Below, piece by piece: positions 34,655 through 45,871 of a DNA stretch of 64,000 nucleotides. Source of the DNA: Ctena decussata. Its lineage: Eukaryota; Mollusca; Bivalvia; Lucinida; Lucinidae. The stretch spans positions 51,267,454 through 51,331,453 of the forward strand of contig OZ022502.1 of NCBI GenBank assembly GCA_963989385.1, given 5' to 3'. A program made the position numbers and the translations under genes. How positions within the stretch are numbered: position 1 is the stretch's first letter; every line of letters begins with the position of its first letter. The notes below the pieces were generated by a model. That model was not told the origin of the DNA, searched no databases, and saw nothing but the letters and a program-made list of their open reading frames with translations.

Positions 34655-37322
34655 GAATTAGAATTAGAATTAGAATTTATTTATTGCACAGTTATACCCA
34701 TCACATGGGTTAAAGACAAATTACATGTGAATCAAACATACAATGGTAATAACAAACCCATTTACACACATACATACATACAGACACGTACATACATTCA
34801 CACACTGATTAATTGTTTAGCATTTAAGACCAAAATGTCAGGTAATGGCTTGGAGTTCAAAGACTTGGTAAAGTTAACAATTCTAGCCTATCATGTAATT
34901 TGACAATCTTGTATAAACGTGGCGACAGCTTTAACAATGCGTATATCATCACTTGTCATTAAGGATAAAAATGTTTCCTCTAAAGTGGTACTAGCAGTAA
35001 ACTTGGTATCTTTAATACTTTCAAACATGGTTGATCTTAAAACATTATATTTATTACATTGGCCCAAGAAATGAATTTCATTTTCAATAACATTACAAAG
35101 ATCGCACAGCCTTTCTTCTGGTTTTTCCCCACAGTACCTACCCCTTTCTATCCTTAATCTGTGAGAACTTATCCTAACTGCGCATAGGAGACGTTCTCAG
35201 TTAAGCTGGGCCATTAGCTATTAATTTTGTCTTTTGTATTGCCTTTCTTTAAATAACAAAATAACGGTCCTGTTTACCCTCTTACAAGTTGCCCTCTGTC
35301 TAAAGAAGTAGATAAAAGTACCAAGACATGCATGCGTTTTGTTAGACATTTTTAACACTGGTTCGAATAATGATACCCTGGTTTAAAATGCGACGGTTTT
35401 AAATGTCGCAATATTGCCGTTGCATAGATACGAACGCCGCACGGCTTAAAGAGATAAATCACTGCTGAAAATCGAGTTCCATTATTAAATTCATGAGATT
35501 TCTTACATATTTCCCCGCTTAAACAATATCTAAAGGGTAGTTTTTGCTACGAAATGAGACTGGGAACTAATGTCGCAAATTTTATGTAACCTACGTCACA
35601 GCGGTAAATTCGTGACACATGTATTAACTAAAATGGCTCGGCATCATAAAACTTACAAGATCACACGAAGAAATATGTGTTCCTCAATATCTTATATCAT
35701 TTGCGCAAATTTGCTAAATTTTGTATATTTTACTCGACTTCAAAATACATTAGCCCAGCATTTTTCTGTAAGAATGTAACCTTACGTCACGGGCTTTTCT
35801 TAAAACTGAGCAAAGCAATCGCTCTGAAACTCATGTGCAAAATCCTGCCTAGTAACAGCTACAAGATGGTGTGCTTAGATTTCATGCACTGAAACATCAA
35901 ATGATATAAAAACGTTAAAATGTGTGCGCTGTAACCTACGTCACACGTAACCTACGTCACAACGTCACTAAGACCACGTTTTGAAAGTGTTGACGTCATT
36001 TGATTAAACAGCACTTCATAGAACACCCCTTTCTTCCAAAAAAGCAAAGAAAAACATTTTTAATTGAAACCAGCAAATACAATCAAATGTCAGTAGATTA
36101 GTAAATGTGCAATGCTACGCATGTCAAAGAAATAGTATGTGACATCGTCTTTCAACGTATCTTAATAACGTCATAAATTACGCCGTTTCTAATTGTTAGG
36201 GTATGTCTCTAAACATGGTTGGTATTCCATAATCTAAAACTATTATCTGAAACTATTTTAAAGATTTGAAGCAGATATGATGAGCATTATGTTCGTGATT
36301 TTTTCTTGAATTCTGAAATGGTTGTATATATGGCCATTTTTGTCCGTGAATGGCCCAGCTTAACTGAGAACGTCTCATAGGCATTTCCTTATACTTTTAT
36401 CATGCAAATCATCAAGATATGGCTCAAATTTGAAATTTCGCTTAAAAAGTCTATAAAGTTGCAGTTTCTTCATACCTTCGTCTCCTGCCATACGTTTTTG
36501 CCAAAAGGAAATGTATCTTTCTTATAGTTTACTTTTGATTGCACTTATTAAATTTGAAGAATTAAAGGTATAATGGTTATTCCACACATAAGAGAAACCC
36601 AAGTCACACATTACGTTTTTGATGATTTGCACCTATCCGCTTTTATCATTTGAAGTATTAAGTTGTTCTAAATATGCTTTTGAAATCAATGAATCACAAC
36701 TGGACTGAATAATATGTAGCCAGAAATTTATGCCGCTTGTCATAATTGATATTAACAATGGAAACTGACCAAGCTCACTCATAACAGCAAAATTACAAGC
36801 CTTAGAGTGAACGCCTAGCACATGTTTACAAAATCTAATGTATAACTTATCATACTCATTACTACTTTTTAATGACAATTCAAACATCTCATCAAGCGTC
36901 TTGTCTTTATAACATGGCTTGTAAGCTGCCCATATCTCACTACCATATAAAGCAATAGGTTTGACAAGGGCATCAAATATGTTCAAAGCAGACGACGGCT
37001 TTATGTTTTTATTAAAGATACTTTGCTTGATTGAAAATAATGCCCTGTTTGCTTTAAGACTCAAATTCGCTTCAGCTGCTGAAAATTTAGCTGTGCTGGA
37101 AACAGTCACCCCTAGATACTTGTACTGTTTTACATGCTCTAATTCATTTTCTCCCACCAAAAATTTAAATGTATCCTTTGCAAGGCGACCACTTTTAGAA
37201 AACGTCATTACTTTAGACTTACTAGTGTTTATAACTAGACCCCATTGATTGCAATATTCGTGTACCTTAAGAAGTGTAATAACACTTTGACGCGTACACG
37301 TAACGTCATTGACAACGTCCAT
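34655..37322 (-). pseudogene. LINE reverse-transcriptase C-terminus, broken and interrupted
   Basis: The longest open piece (37322-36633) is a non-LTR reverse transcriptase 3' half: WGLVINTSKSKVMTFSKSG, KQYKYLGVTVSS, ALVKPIALYGSEIW. Past a frameshift at about 36635 the frame continues (KNVMCDLGFSYVW) with an internal stop. After the inserted element it continues with VRISSHRLRIERGRY and a zinc-knuckle-like segment (CDLC, then HFLGQC), ending QDCQIT at TGA 34893-34891. The 3' end is an (AATTCT)n tail at 34655-34678. The catalytic YADD region and everything upstream are missing, a usual 5' truncation. Not functional. Confidence 0.82.
35188..36376. mobile_element. 1189-bp TIR element inside the LINE
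   Basis: Perfect 28-bp terminal inverted repeats begin GAGACGTTCTCAGTTAAGCT. They are flanked by 4-bp duplications ATAG (35184-35187 and 36377-36380). The interior has several TAACCTACGTCAC motifs (about 35587-35952) and no recognisable transposase. A 4-bp duplication is used by several superfamilies (for example Sola and Chapaev), so I do not assign one. Confidence 0.83.
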
Positions 37323-37532
37323 GTCAACAATGCGTTTGAAGGCGTTAAAATCCCGAAGGCTCGTTTCATAATTTCATATGAACTTACCACTCGTGTAAGA
37401 TCCTCTATATTGTTACTTCATGTTACTATTGCCCGTTTAGGTGTCGTTGTTGGGATATGGAATTTGATTGTAACAGCTCCTGATCATTGTCACTTTACAG
37501 TACATCGATTGTGAGATGGCCATTGCTTGTAA

Positions 37533-37745
37533 GAGGTTCATGATTAGGGTCAATTCGGATAAATTCGGACAGCAGGTAAATTCGGCCAGTGACATTGTTT
37601 CCTTTATATCCAAGTTGTTTGAAATTAAAACAAAATTAACTGGGCAAACAGTGAAAATCCTGATGAGACGGCTCATGATGAGCCGTCTCATCTGGAATTG
37701 CACTGTTTGCAATGGTATGTCCGAATTTATCCGCTGTCCGAGGCT
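37533..37745. repeat. Foldback element with a perfect palindrome at its centre
   Basis: The centre GATGAGACGGCTCATGATGA ... GCCGTCTCATC (about 37661-37692) is a perfect palindrome. The flanks AATTCGGATAAATTCGGACA and CCGAATTTATCCGCTGTCCG are also inverted. It is probably a small MITE; its ends are not exactly defined. Confidence 0.5.
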
Positions 37746-38059
37746 ACCAGTCTCGACCCTTCTATTTCGACATTCGCCTTTAAGGTGTCTGGGTATATTT
37801 ACATGCCTTTTCTGTTTCACCATTTTTACAAAGGGAAACAACTTTCGTGACGCCCCTTTTGCTTCTCTGGATGACGTAGCCCTTCCAAAATATGGTCTAC
37901 TTTTAACGTTTTTTTTCCTTAAGTGCTGATCCCATTTGAGAAGGGTGGCAAAAAAAAAAAAAAAATAATAAAAAATAAAAAACAGAATAAAGAAAAAAAG
38001 GGCATAGTTACTTCCCTCGACAGTATACTATTTACTGTTAGTTACCACACAGTTACCGT

Positions 38060-38140
38060 AAGTTATAGTTACGCACCGTTGTTGAGTGGTTAGAGATGCT
38101 TAATTATGGTGCAGAGTGTTCGAATGTTCGAACCGCCGTT
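38060..38140 (+). repeat. tRNA-like SINE head
   Basis: GCACCGTTGTTGAGTGGTTA resembles a tRNA D-arm region, and GTTCGAATGTTCGAACCGCC contains a B-box-like core. The arms do not close into a good tRNA. Confidence 0.35.
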
Positions 38141-38409
38141 TGGCCAGGCGGCCGAACCTGATATACCCTGGTTCCCTATGGCAAAGAAGCTAAAACATCA
38201 TGCATATCTGTTATGGAATACGGTTTAAACCCTTGCAGAATTAAATAGGCCTTCAAGAGATCTAGCATAGCAAACATCAGCAGCAGAACAATGATTGTGA
38301 ATGTCTGTGTGTAGCATGTCTGTGTGTAGCACAGAAAAGTGTTGTTTTTTTTTAATGAATCCATTCATAAATCTACAGTATACATGGACAACACATACAT
38401 TGCTTGATA

Positions 38410-39170
38410 TTTGGGCACAGGCTACTCTTAATGAGGCATATCATTTTATACGACCTCTCCTAGAATATTGCGACTCAATGTGAGATACCTCTTCAACAGA
38501 AGCCAAAACGCAGTAAAGGTATTCATATAGAAGCAGCCAGAACCATAACGAGTGCTACCAACCTTTGTAGTATAAATAGACTGTTTATCAAGCTGGGCTG
38601 GGAGTCCTTGCAAAACATAAACTAAATATTTATATAAGATAATGAATGGACTTATACCAAATTATCTCAGCGACCTATAAAGGTAATATGAGCCGCGACG
38701 CGAGAACAAAATCGTTGAGCACCCAGAGCAGACTCAGATTAGCCTGGGTATCCGCCCAGACTGATCAGAGTCTTCGCTGTCCGAATGGAGATAACTTAGT
38801 CCCTCAGCTACACTTAGAGCGCTTAGCGAAGAGTCTGATCAGACTGGGCGGATGCCCAGGCTGATCTGAGTCTGTGTTGGGCGCACAACCACTTTGTTAG
38901 TTTTCTCATGTCGCGGCTCAATATTTTCCTTTGGCTACAGTTAGCTCCGAGAACCTGGGATGGTACTTTTACAAGTAAGATTTGCTCCCTGAGAGGAGCA
39001 AATGCTTTCCTGTATGAGTGCTTTACCAAATCGGTGGAATGGAGGAGACTGCCCCTGCCAGTACATTCCAGTGCACTTCATTCCATTCCATGTTTTCAAC
39101 TACCCCGTTTAAAAGAACTGTACAAGTCCTCATTTCCTGATAATGGAGTAAATTTATGACAATCTTGTCC
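38410..39170 (+). pseudogene. Degraded LINE reverse-transcriptase fragment, split by a MITE
   Basis: Scattered frames read typical non-LTR C-terminal motifs: HFIRPLLEYCDSM (38447-38482), then IEAARTITSATNLCSINRLF, then YKIMNGLIPNYLSDL (about 38634-38679). After the MITE at 38690-38919 comes ANAFLYECFTKSVEWRRLPL. Stops and frameshifts break it throughout. Strongly decayed relic. Confidence 0.6.
38690..38919. mobile_element. Palindromic MITE, GAGCCGCGAC family, copy 3
   Basis: GAGCCGCGACGCGAGAAC at the left and GTCGCGGCTC at the right, with 5-bp direct duplications AATAT (38685-38689 and 38920-38924). It is inserted in a LINE relic. The arms include GCCCAGACTGATCAGAGTCT. Confidence 0.75.
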
Positions 39171-39839
39171 TTATCTCATTAGGGCTGACACATGTATATT
39201 GTATCAGAGATTTGAGTAAAAGCAGAAAAAATAATTTATGTTTCATCAAAGTTGGGGAGAAATTATATGCATCGGAACTGAAATTTTCAGATTCAAAATA
39301 TAATAGTATAAAAATACACAGGCTGGATTCCGAGACAAGGAAACCATCTGATATGTGCAGCCAGAGAAAACTGGGTCTTATCAGAGTCTTCGCTGTATGC
39401 GTAAATAATTTAAAGTGTTTTGTGTATACAGTGCACATTATGGGGAGCTTTTACAATCAAAAAGTACGTTTTTCTTGTGAAACAGCCGGTATAGACCGTC
39501 GCCTCACGGCTGATTAATCATAAGTGTAGATGCGCAATACAAGTAGATACAAAATTAAGATATCGGACAATTTCTCAAAAAGTCGACCGAAAAAAAAAAG
39601 TTTATCATACGTAAAATATCATTCGTGGGTACAATTCTTTTGCGTTTCCTAAAACATTAGTCAGATGTAAAATTCCATACCGTTACAGTCATTGCTATAT
39701 GGACAGTCTGAAATAACATTGAAAATAGAAGTTGCGGTTTTAGCATGAATCATAAAACCAGTTTCGGATACACTACTTAAGTGAAAAGGGACAATGGAAA
39801 GAATAATAAATCACGAGAAAATGCAATGTATATATAAAT

Positions 39840-39995
39840 ATATCCCAGCGGGCACATGACGTCGAAATGACGTCGTACTGACGTCGATGCGACGTGATGA
39901 CGTCACATCGACGACAGTACGACGTCATTTCGACATCACGTCGCATCGACGTCAGTACGACGTCATTTCGACGTTATGTGCCTGCTGGGATATTA
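39840..39995. mobile_element. Palindromic ACGTC-rich MITE, copy 1
   Basis: The arms run TATCCCAGCGGGCACATGAC inward, mirrored by ATGTGCCTGCTGGGATA. The interior is built from repeated GACGTC-type steps (TGACGTC, CGACGTC). A related copy is at 63636-63730. It is non-coding and the target duplication is not resolved. Confidence 0.7.
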
Positions 39996-40309
39996 TCATT
40001 ATGCAGAGCGACTGCGTTTGTGTTGCTGATACATTAAGGCAAACAGCGCTACACGTCCATGTTTTTAAGTTTTTTGCCTTTTTTTTTGCAGAGAAAAACA
40101 ATTTTTGTGCCTCCTTGTTTACTCCTTTAGATAACGAAGCATTTCCAAAAATTTGGAAATTCTTAAAGGAAAGAATTTGCTCATGGATTGAGCACATTCT
40201 CTCCTTAATTGAATGGGAGACAAATTCTTCTATGTAAGAATTAATTTCCTTGGAAGTGCCCGATTTTCAGTATGTCATATATTGGAATTCCAACTTTTTA
40301 CACTATTGT

Positions 40310-40870
40310 TTACAAGTGGTCTAAAAATAGTTTCTTGTTGTCATCGGTATTTTAGTTTCCACAAGCTTGGGAAACCCAAGCGTTAACAGGTACACCTGGT
40401 GCGTAGAGGTGCGTGAAATAGTAACGCATGACATGTGCGAACATGGAAGACTCAGATTAGCCTGAACTTTTGTGCAGTCTGATCAGAGTGTTACCTGTTG
40501 TATAGAGAACGTGAAGCATAAGGGGCTATGCTCAGGCTGACTGGAGTTTACGCTTGTAAAACATGGATCCCTTTATACGCAGCGTACTTTCCGGTTTTAT
40601 ACTATTTTTAGCATACTAAGTAAGTGGTGTAAAAATAGATTGTCATTTTTCACACAATCTAGGGGAAACCTAAGCATGAAAAGCTTATCAGACGACATGT
40701 TCGAACTTGGCGGACTCAGATAAGCCTGCACATTAGTGCAGTCTGATAAGAGTACTTGTCTACCCTATTTGCATAAACAACGTGAAGCATAAGGAGTAAT
40801 GTACAGGCTAAGTGGAGTATAATGCTGGTCACGCATGGACTTTAGATCCCTTATTACGCATATGTTTTAA
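40310..40870 (+). repeat. Two tandem copies of a roughly 300-bp repeat
   Basis: Shared landmarks occur in the same order in both halves: a TCTAAAAATAG-type start (about 40319 and 40627), GGGAAACCCAAG or GGGGAAACCTAAG, GCAGTCTGATCAGAG or GCAGTCTGATAAGAG, and AACGTGAAGCATAAG. The cores resemble the GAGCCGCGAC MITE interior. Confidence 0.55.
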
Positions 40871-41017
40871 TAGTGCTCTGGGATCAATGGGTCCATTTAG
40901 AGAGTCACGGTGTCAAGGGGCGTGGCCGGTGTTGCACATTTCGTAATACTGGTCAAGAACCGAGTCTGCTTCTTCCAAAGGATCTTAATAAGCATATACA
41001 CATTATCTCCAATGATT

Positions 41018-41284
41018 GATTGATTGATTTGATGCTTAACGTCCACGGTAAACAACTATGGTCATGTCGGAACGGTCAGTTAACCTAACCACACTGTTCC
41101 TAGGCAGGCTTGACCTCCTAAGCGGTTAACCAGTACTAAGTGCACATACTTTCGCCAGTAACTGACAACTGCCCTTCTTGAATCAGCGGAAGGAGAAACG
41201 AAAGTATGTGGCCAGACCGGGTATCGAACCCAGGACCTCTGACTTATGAGTCAGGTGCCCTACCGATTGCGCTATGCGGCCCGG
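41018..41284 (-). mobile_element. tRNA-derived SINE, copy 2, with 17-bp target duplication
   Basis: The minus strand begins GCCGGGCCGCATAGCGCAAT with a CTCATAAG anticodon loop (CAT-like) and a B box GGTTCGATACC. It ends with GTGGACGTTAAGCATC and an (AATC)n tail. Identical 17-bp duplications CATTATCTCCAATGATT lie at 41001-41017 and 41285-41301. The intact B box and perfect duplication suggest a young insertion. Confidence 0.88.
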
Positions 41285-42005
41285 CATTATCTCCAATGAT
41301 TATCTTGCTTAGTGCCTAGAGCCCCATTTAAAGGGTCTTAACAAAATGCGGCGTCTGATCAGCGCCTTCCCTTTCTTAGAAACAAAACACACGCTCAAAA
41401 AATTCCTTACACAAGAATTTTACTTGTCAAAGCTGTGTTGGGGCGGGGCGGGGGTTTGGCAGTGTAGATGGTAGGAGTGCAGAACAGTGAACTACATATT
41501 TTCGGCATACTGCTAAGCAGAGCTCCAAATAGTATACAAATTTGAGGACGACGTATCTATATGATCGTTTGAAATAAAAAAAACAACAAAAAAAAACGGG
41601 ACGTATTATGTTATGGCGCTGGTGTCCGTCCGGCCGTAGGTACGGCTTTAACGTTTTTCGTTTCCGGATAACTCCTCCTACAGTTTGCATCCAATCAAGC
41701 TGAAACTTGCTATGGATTAAGACTATAAGGTGGAACGGGGCGCATCGTTTCAGGGTTACCCTCCAATGATTTTTAGCGGAGTTACAGCCCTTTACTTAGA
41801 TTTTAAGTGTATTCGCTTCCGGATAGCTCCAATACTTTTCATCCAGTAGAGCTGGAACATATCACAAGACCAGTATAAAGAGTAGCGTATATTGTTTCGC
41901 GATTACGCATAAATGATTTATTCTGTGGGTTGTATCTGTTTTGGTTGGGTTCACATATTGCGGAGGTAAAGGGAAGGTTTGGAACCAGTAACACTAGTTT
42001 AAGCC

Positions 42006-42025
42006 CCCCCCCCCCCCCCCCCCCC
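42006..42025 (+). repeat. Poly-C run
   Basis: About 20 consecutive C, likely length-variable. Confidence 0.9.
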
Positions 42026-42514
42026 ACGCCGCACACCCTAAGTAAACTGTACTGACCGTTCAAAGCCGTTCTGTTGTGGTTCCTCAACGCTTCATGTTGT
42101 TGGGTCCGTTTGTCTTTAGTCTGTAGCAATGTGGCAACCTGAATAGCTGCCGATTCTGCTTTCTGTATTGAAAAACAGATGTTGCTGTTTATAGTGAGAA
42201 AGAGCTGCTCATTTGGTATACCGTGAGTGTCTTCCGTGAACTTTTGTCATTTTTTTTGTGTGTGCGTCTTTCTCGTTTGGTTTTGAGGGCCGGGTGTTGT
42301 ATTGATTCCTGATAATTACTTAGCAGCCCGTCAATAAAATCAACGATGACAGTTTGTAAGGCAATTCTTGTGCACACCATAACTTGGTTACTCTTTGGAA
42401 TATCATGATGAACTTTGGCAGCAGTGTACATGAGGTTCAGACGGCATGTGTTATTTTAGACTTTTTTGTGTATTAGGGTGAGACAATATGCTACGCTCAA
42501 CCTCACCTATTTTT

Positions 42515-43865
42515 GTCACCCGACGTAGGCGGAGGGGGACAATAGAAATGACCCTCGTCCGTCCGTGTGTCAGTCCGTCCGTCCGTCCGTCCGTCTTTCC
42601 GTCCTTCCGTCCGTCCGTCCGTCCGAAATCTTGTCCCCGCAACTCCTCCTACGTCTTTCATCGGATTGATTTGAAATTTTACAGATTGTATTCTTATGAT
42701 ATGAAGATGTGCATGTGGTTTTTATTTTTGTTTCGGCCATTTTGATGGAGTTACGGCCCTTGCTGACTCAGACCTTGTCCCCGCAAATTGTCACCCGACG
42801 TAGGCGGAGGGGGACTATAGAAATGACCCTCGTCCGTCCGTGTGTCAGTCCGTCCGTCCGTCCGTCCGTCCGTCTTTCCGTCCTTCCGTCCGTCCGTCCG
42901 AAATCTTGTCCCCGCAACTCCTCCTACGTCTTTCATCGGATTGATTTGAAATTTTACAGATTGTATTCTTATGATATGAAGATGTGCATGTGGTTTTTTA
43001 TTTTTGTTTCGGCCATTTTTGATGGAGTTACGGCCCTTGCTGACTCAGACCTTGTCCCCGCAACTCCTGTCACATCTTTTATCAGATTGACTTGAAATTG
43101 TGCAGAATGTTTCATCATGATCTGAAGATGTGCATGTGATTTTGGAATTTCAATTCTCCTATATTTTACAAAGTTATGGCCCTTTGTCGTTTTTGGTATT
43201 TTTCCAACTTTTGAACCGCTTGACCGAGAGAGCTGAAATTTGGTATGCTATTAGCATTTGGTAAATTGAGTATTCGGATTATTGTTAGGATATGCTTAAT
43301 TTATTAGTGACAGAGTTATTCCCCTTTCATAGATAATAGACATTCACTTAAAGGTAAAGGGATAACTCAAGAACTATTCATATTAATGGGCTGAATTTTC
43401 ATAAATGAATTGTTCTTTTTCATCAGATTCATATTAGGAGGATTATGGCCCTTGTTATTTTGTTATTGGGTATAGTCTTATGTTTTGGGCATTCTGTAAG
43501 GGCCTAAAGTTTCAGTAGCCTGATTTTACACTTATACGCCCAGTTCTGAACTCAAGTATTTTATAACCTCATAGAGGCCCAGTAATTGGGGTATATGTCT
43601 CTGCTTATGCTTCAATCATTATTTGCTTACCAGGTTCTGTTATACACATATTTTCTGGTTTTACACATAAATGTCCCTTTCTAAACTTAAGTATTTTATA
43701 ACTTCATAGAGGCCCAGTAATTGTGCTTCAGTTATTATTTGCTGACCAGGTTCTGTAATACACATATTTTCTGTTTTTGGCCATATAGTTACTCTGAAAC
43801 TGAATAAAGGGCTGCAGTTTGTGACACATTTCAAACGTCGGGTGACACTTGGCCGATGGCCTTTT
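42515..43865 (+). mobile_element. Hairpin-ended element with a 275-bp internal duplication
   Basis: It starts GTCACCCGACGTAGGCGGAG and ends with the inverse ACGTCGGGTGAC, followed by hairpin GGCCGATGGCC (43851-43861) and T. The CGTCCGTCCG-rich 5' block occurs twice, at 42515 and 42790, exactly 275 bp apart and almost identical. Degenerate units follow (TTACGGCCCTTG, GGTTCTGTTATACACATATT). The ORFs across CGTCCG runs (Pro/Ser/Val/Arg repeats) are artefacts. Confidence 0.55.
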
Positions 43866-44095
43866 ATTTTATTTACTTCCCTTCGATAAATTTTGAAGGC
43901 TGCTCTTGTGCGTACCACAACTAGGTATGCTATATGGAATATCTTGAAATTCTACAGCAATTTTATTAGATTAAAACTGTGTGTCACATATAAAAATAAT
44001 TGCTCCCCTTCCCTTTTTCATTTTTCATTTTTGTTTTTTGTTTGATAAGTTTTAAGGCAATGTGGACCATAACTAGGTAACCGCATGGAATATAA

Positions 44096-44490
44096 AGATT
44101 GTCTCCCTCGTTCATTTCATGTTTTCAGAAGCAAATATTTTAACAAAATTTCGTTAGACAATATGTAATAGTCTCATAATTAATCGTGCAAGTTTTGAGG
44201 AATATTTCCTCAGCCTGTAAGAATATAGATTTTGACCACGTGTGTCATGTGATCATGTACAGGTATTTTTTCTTATTCGTACACGTGATTGTGATAAATG
44301 AATAAATTATGCGATTTCGAGCGCGCTCCGCGATCGTTTAAAATATTATCTTATTGTTTGTTTAAAGTCACCTTAAGCAAATATTATTATCTAAACTCTG
44401 TTTCAAATGTATAGTTAGATCATGTCGGAGGTATTCCATGAACTATTTCATCAAATCATTTTTTGTTATTATTATCAAGGGAGTAAATCT
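44096..44490. mobile_element. TTAA-flanked MITE, copy 2
   Basis: A 395-bp copy of the 24289-24762 element: it starts AGATTGTCTCCCTCG, ends GGGAGTAAATCT, with TTAA on the right (44491-44494) and ATAA (one change) on the left. It lies inside the outer element of the nest. Confidence 0.65.
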
Positions 44491-44573
44491 TTAAAGCAAT
44501 GTGTATTAGGTTTATATAGGAATTATTGCTTCCCCTTCCTTATGGTTGCAGTTACTTCCCTTGATTAGTTTTT

Positions 44574-45871
44574 AGCTCGCCTGAACGAAAGTTCAGGAAG
44601 AGCTATTGTTGTTACCTTGGCGTCGGCGTCCGCGTCCGCGTCCGCGTCCGGATTGGATGTTTTGGTTAAAGTTTTTAAAGACCTATATCTCCTAAACCCA
44701 TGTATGGATTCTTTTGATACTTGCACTGTAGTTAGATATTGGTCCAAAGTTTAACAGGGTACCACCCTCACCCCACTCAGTGACCTTGATGTCAAGGTCA
44801 TGGACTTAGAAAATTGGGAGTTTTTTGGAGTGGATGTTTTGGCTAAAGTGTTTTAAAGCTCTATATCTTCTTAACCCATGGATGGATTCCTTTGTTACTT
44901 GCACTGTAGTTAGATATTGGTCTAAAGTTTTCCAAGATATTACCCCCACCCCCCTCAGTGACCTTGATGTCAAGGTCATGGACTTAGAAAATTGACTTTT
45001 TATTGATTGATTGTTTTGGTGAAAGTTTTTTAAAGACCCATATCTCCTCAACCCGTGAATGAATTCTTTTGATATTTGCACTGTAGTTAGATATTAGTTA
45101 AAAGTTTTACAGAGTACTACCCCAACCCCGCTCAATGACCTTGATGTCAAGGTCAGGGACTCAGGAAATTTTTGTCCTTATTAAAACTTTAAAGACCCAT
45201 ATCTCCTGAGCCCATGAATGAATTCTTTTGATATTTGCACTGTAATTAGATATTAGTTCAAAGTTTACTGAGTACTACCCCAGCCCCGCTCAGTGACCTT
45301 GATGTCAAGGTCAGGGACTTAGGAAATTTTTGTCTTTATTAAAGTTTTCTAATTGCATACTGATTCATAATGCTTGGCAGAGATATAGTTTACACTGGAA
45401 CTGATGTTAGACACTTTTTTGAGTTTTTACAAAATACTATATACTTACCCCATTGGATGACCTTTAAGTCAAGGTCATCGACTTAGAATTTTGTTTTAAA
45501 GATTTTGGTTTAAGTTTTATATTTATGAAGACATAATTTTACAGTGCCACGATGGACTCAGTTGATACTAATACTTGGACTGATGTTAGATAATGGTTCA
45601 GGGTTTTGATACATCCTGCCTCCCCCCTCCCCCCACCCCCTACCTAAGGTTCTTTGACCTTAAGCTCATGGACTTTGAAATTTCATGTGGATTTTTTTTA
45701 TTTTAATTTTATTTTAACACTAATTTCTGAGATAGCTTTTGTTTATAAACGTGTTGTCATTATGCAAATGCTTGCCTGAAGTTTTATGCATAGCAGTCCA
45801 CACCACCATAGCGACTGTGTGATGGGCAAGCACCAATTCAGGCGAGCTATGCTGTCAGGCGACAGCTCATG
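44574..45871 (+). mobile_element. Hairpin-ended element nested at 44.6-45.9 kb
   Basis: It starts AGCTCGCCTGAACGAAAGTT (CCTGAAC/GTTCAGG hairpin), then GCGTCCGCGTCCGCGTCCG. Diverged units of 150-170 bp carry CCCATATCTCC and GACCTTGATGTCAAGGTCA. It ends with a GCTGTCAGGCGACAGC hairpin and TCATG. T flanks the left side and TT the right, as for the element at 30632. Confidence 0.6.

Noticed and set aside
37437..37929. Long ORFs on both strands
   Set aside because: They overlap a foldback repeat, and the FTKGNNF/FAEKNNF-type segment recurs at 40.1 kb as a repeat; no domain.
42451..43095. ORFs of Pro-Ser-Val-Arg or Asp-Gly-Arg-Thr repeats
   Set aside because: They translate CGTCCGTCCG runs of a repeat element, present in both directions and duplicated by 275 bp.
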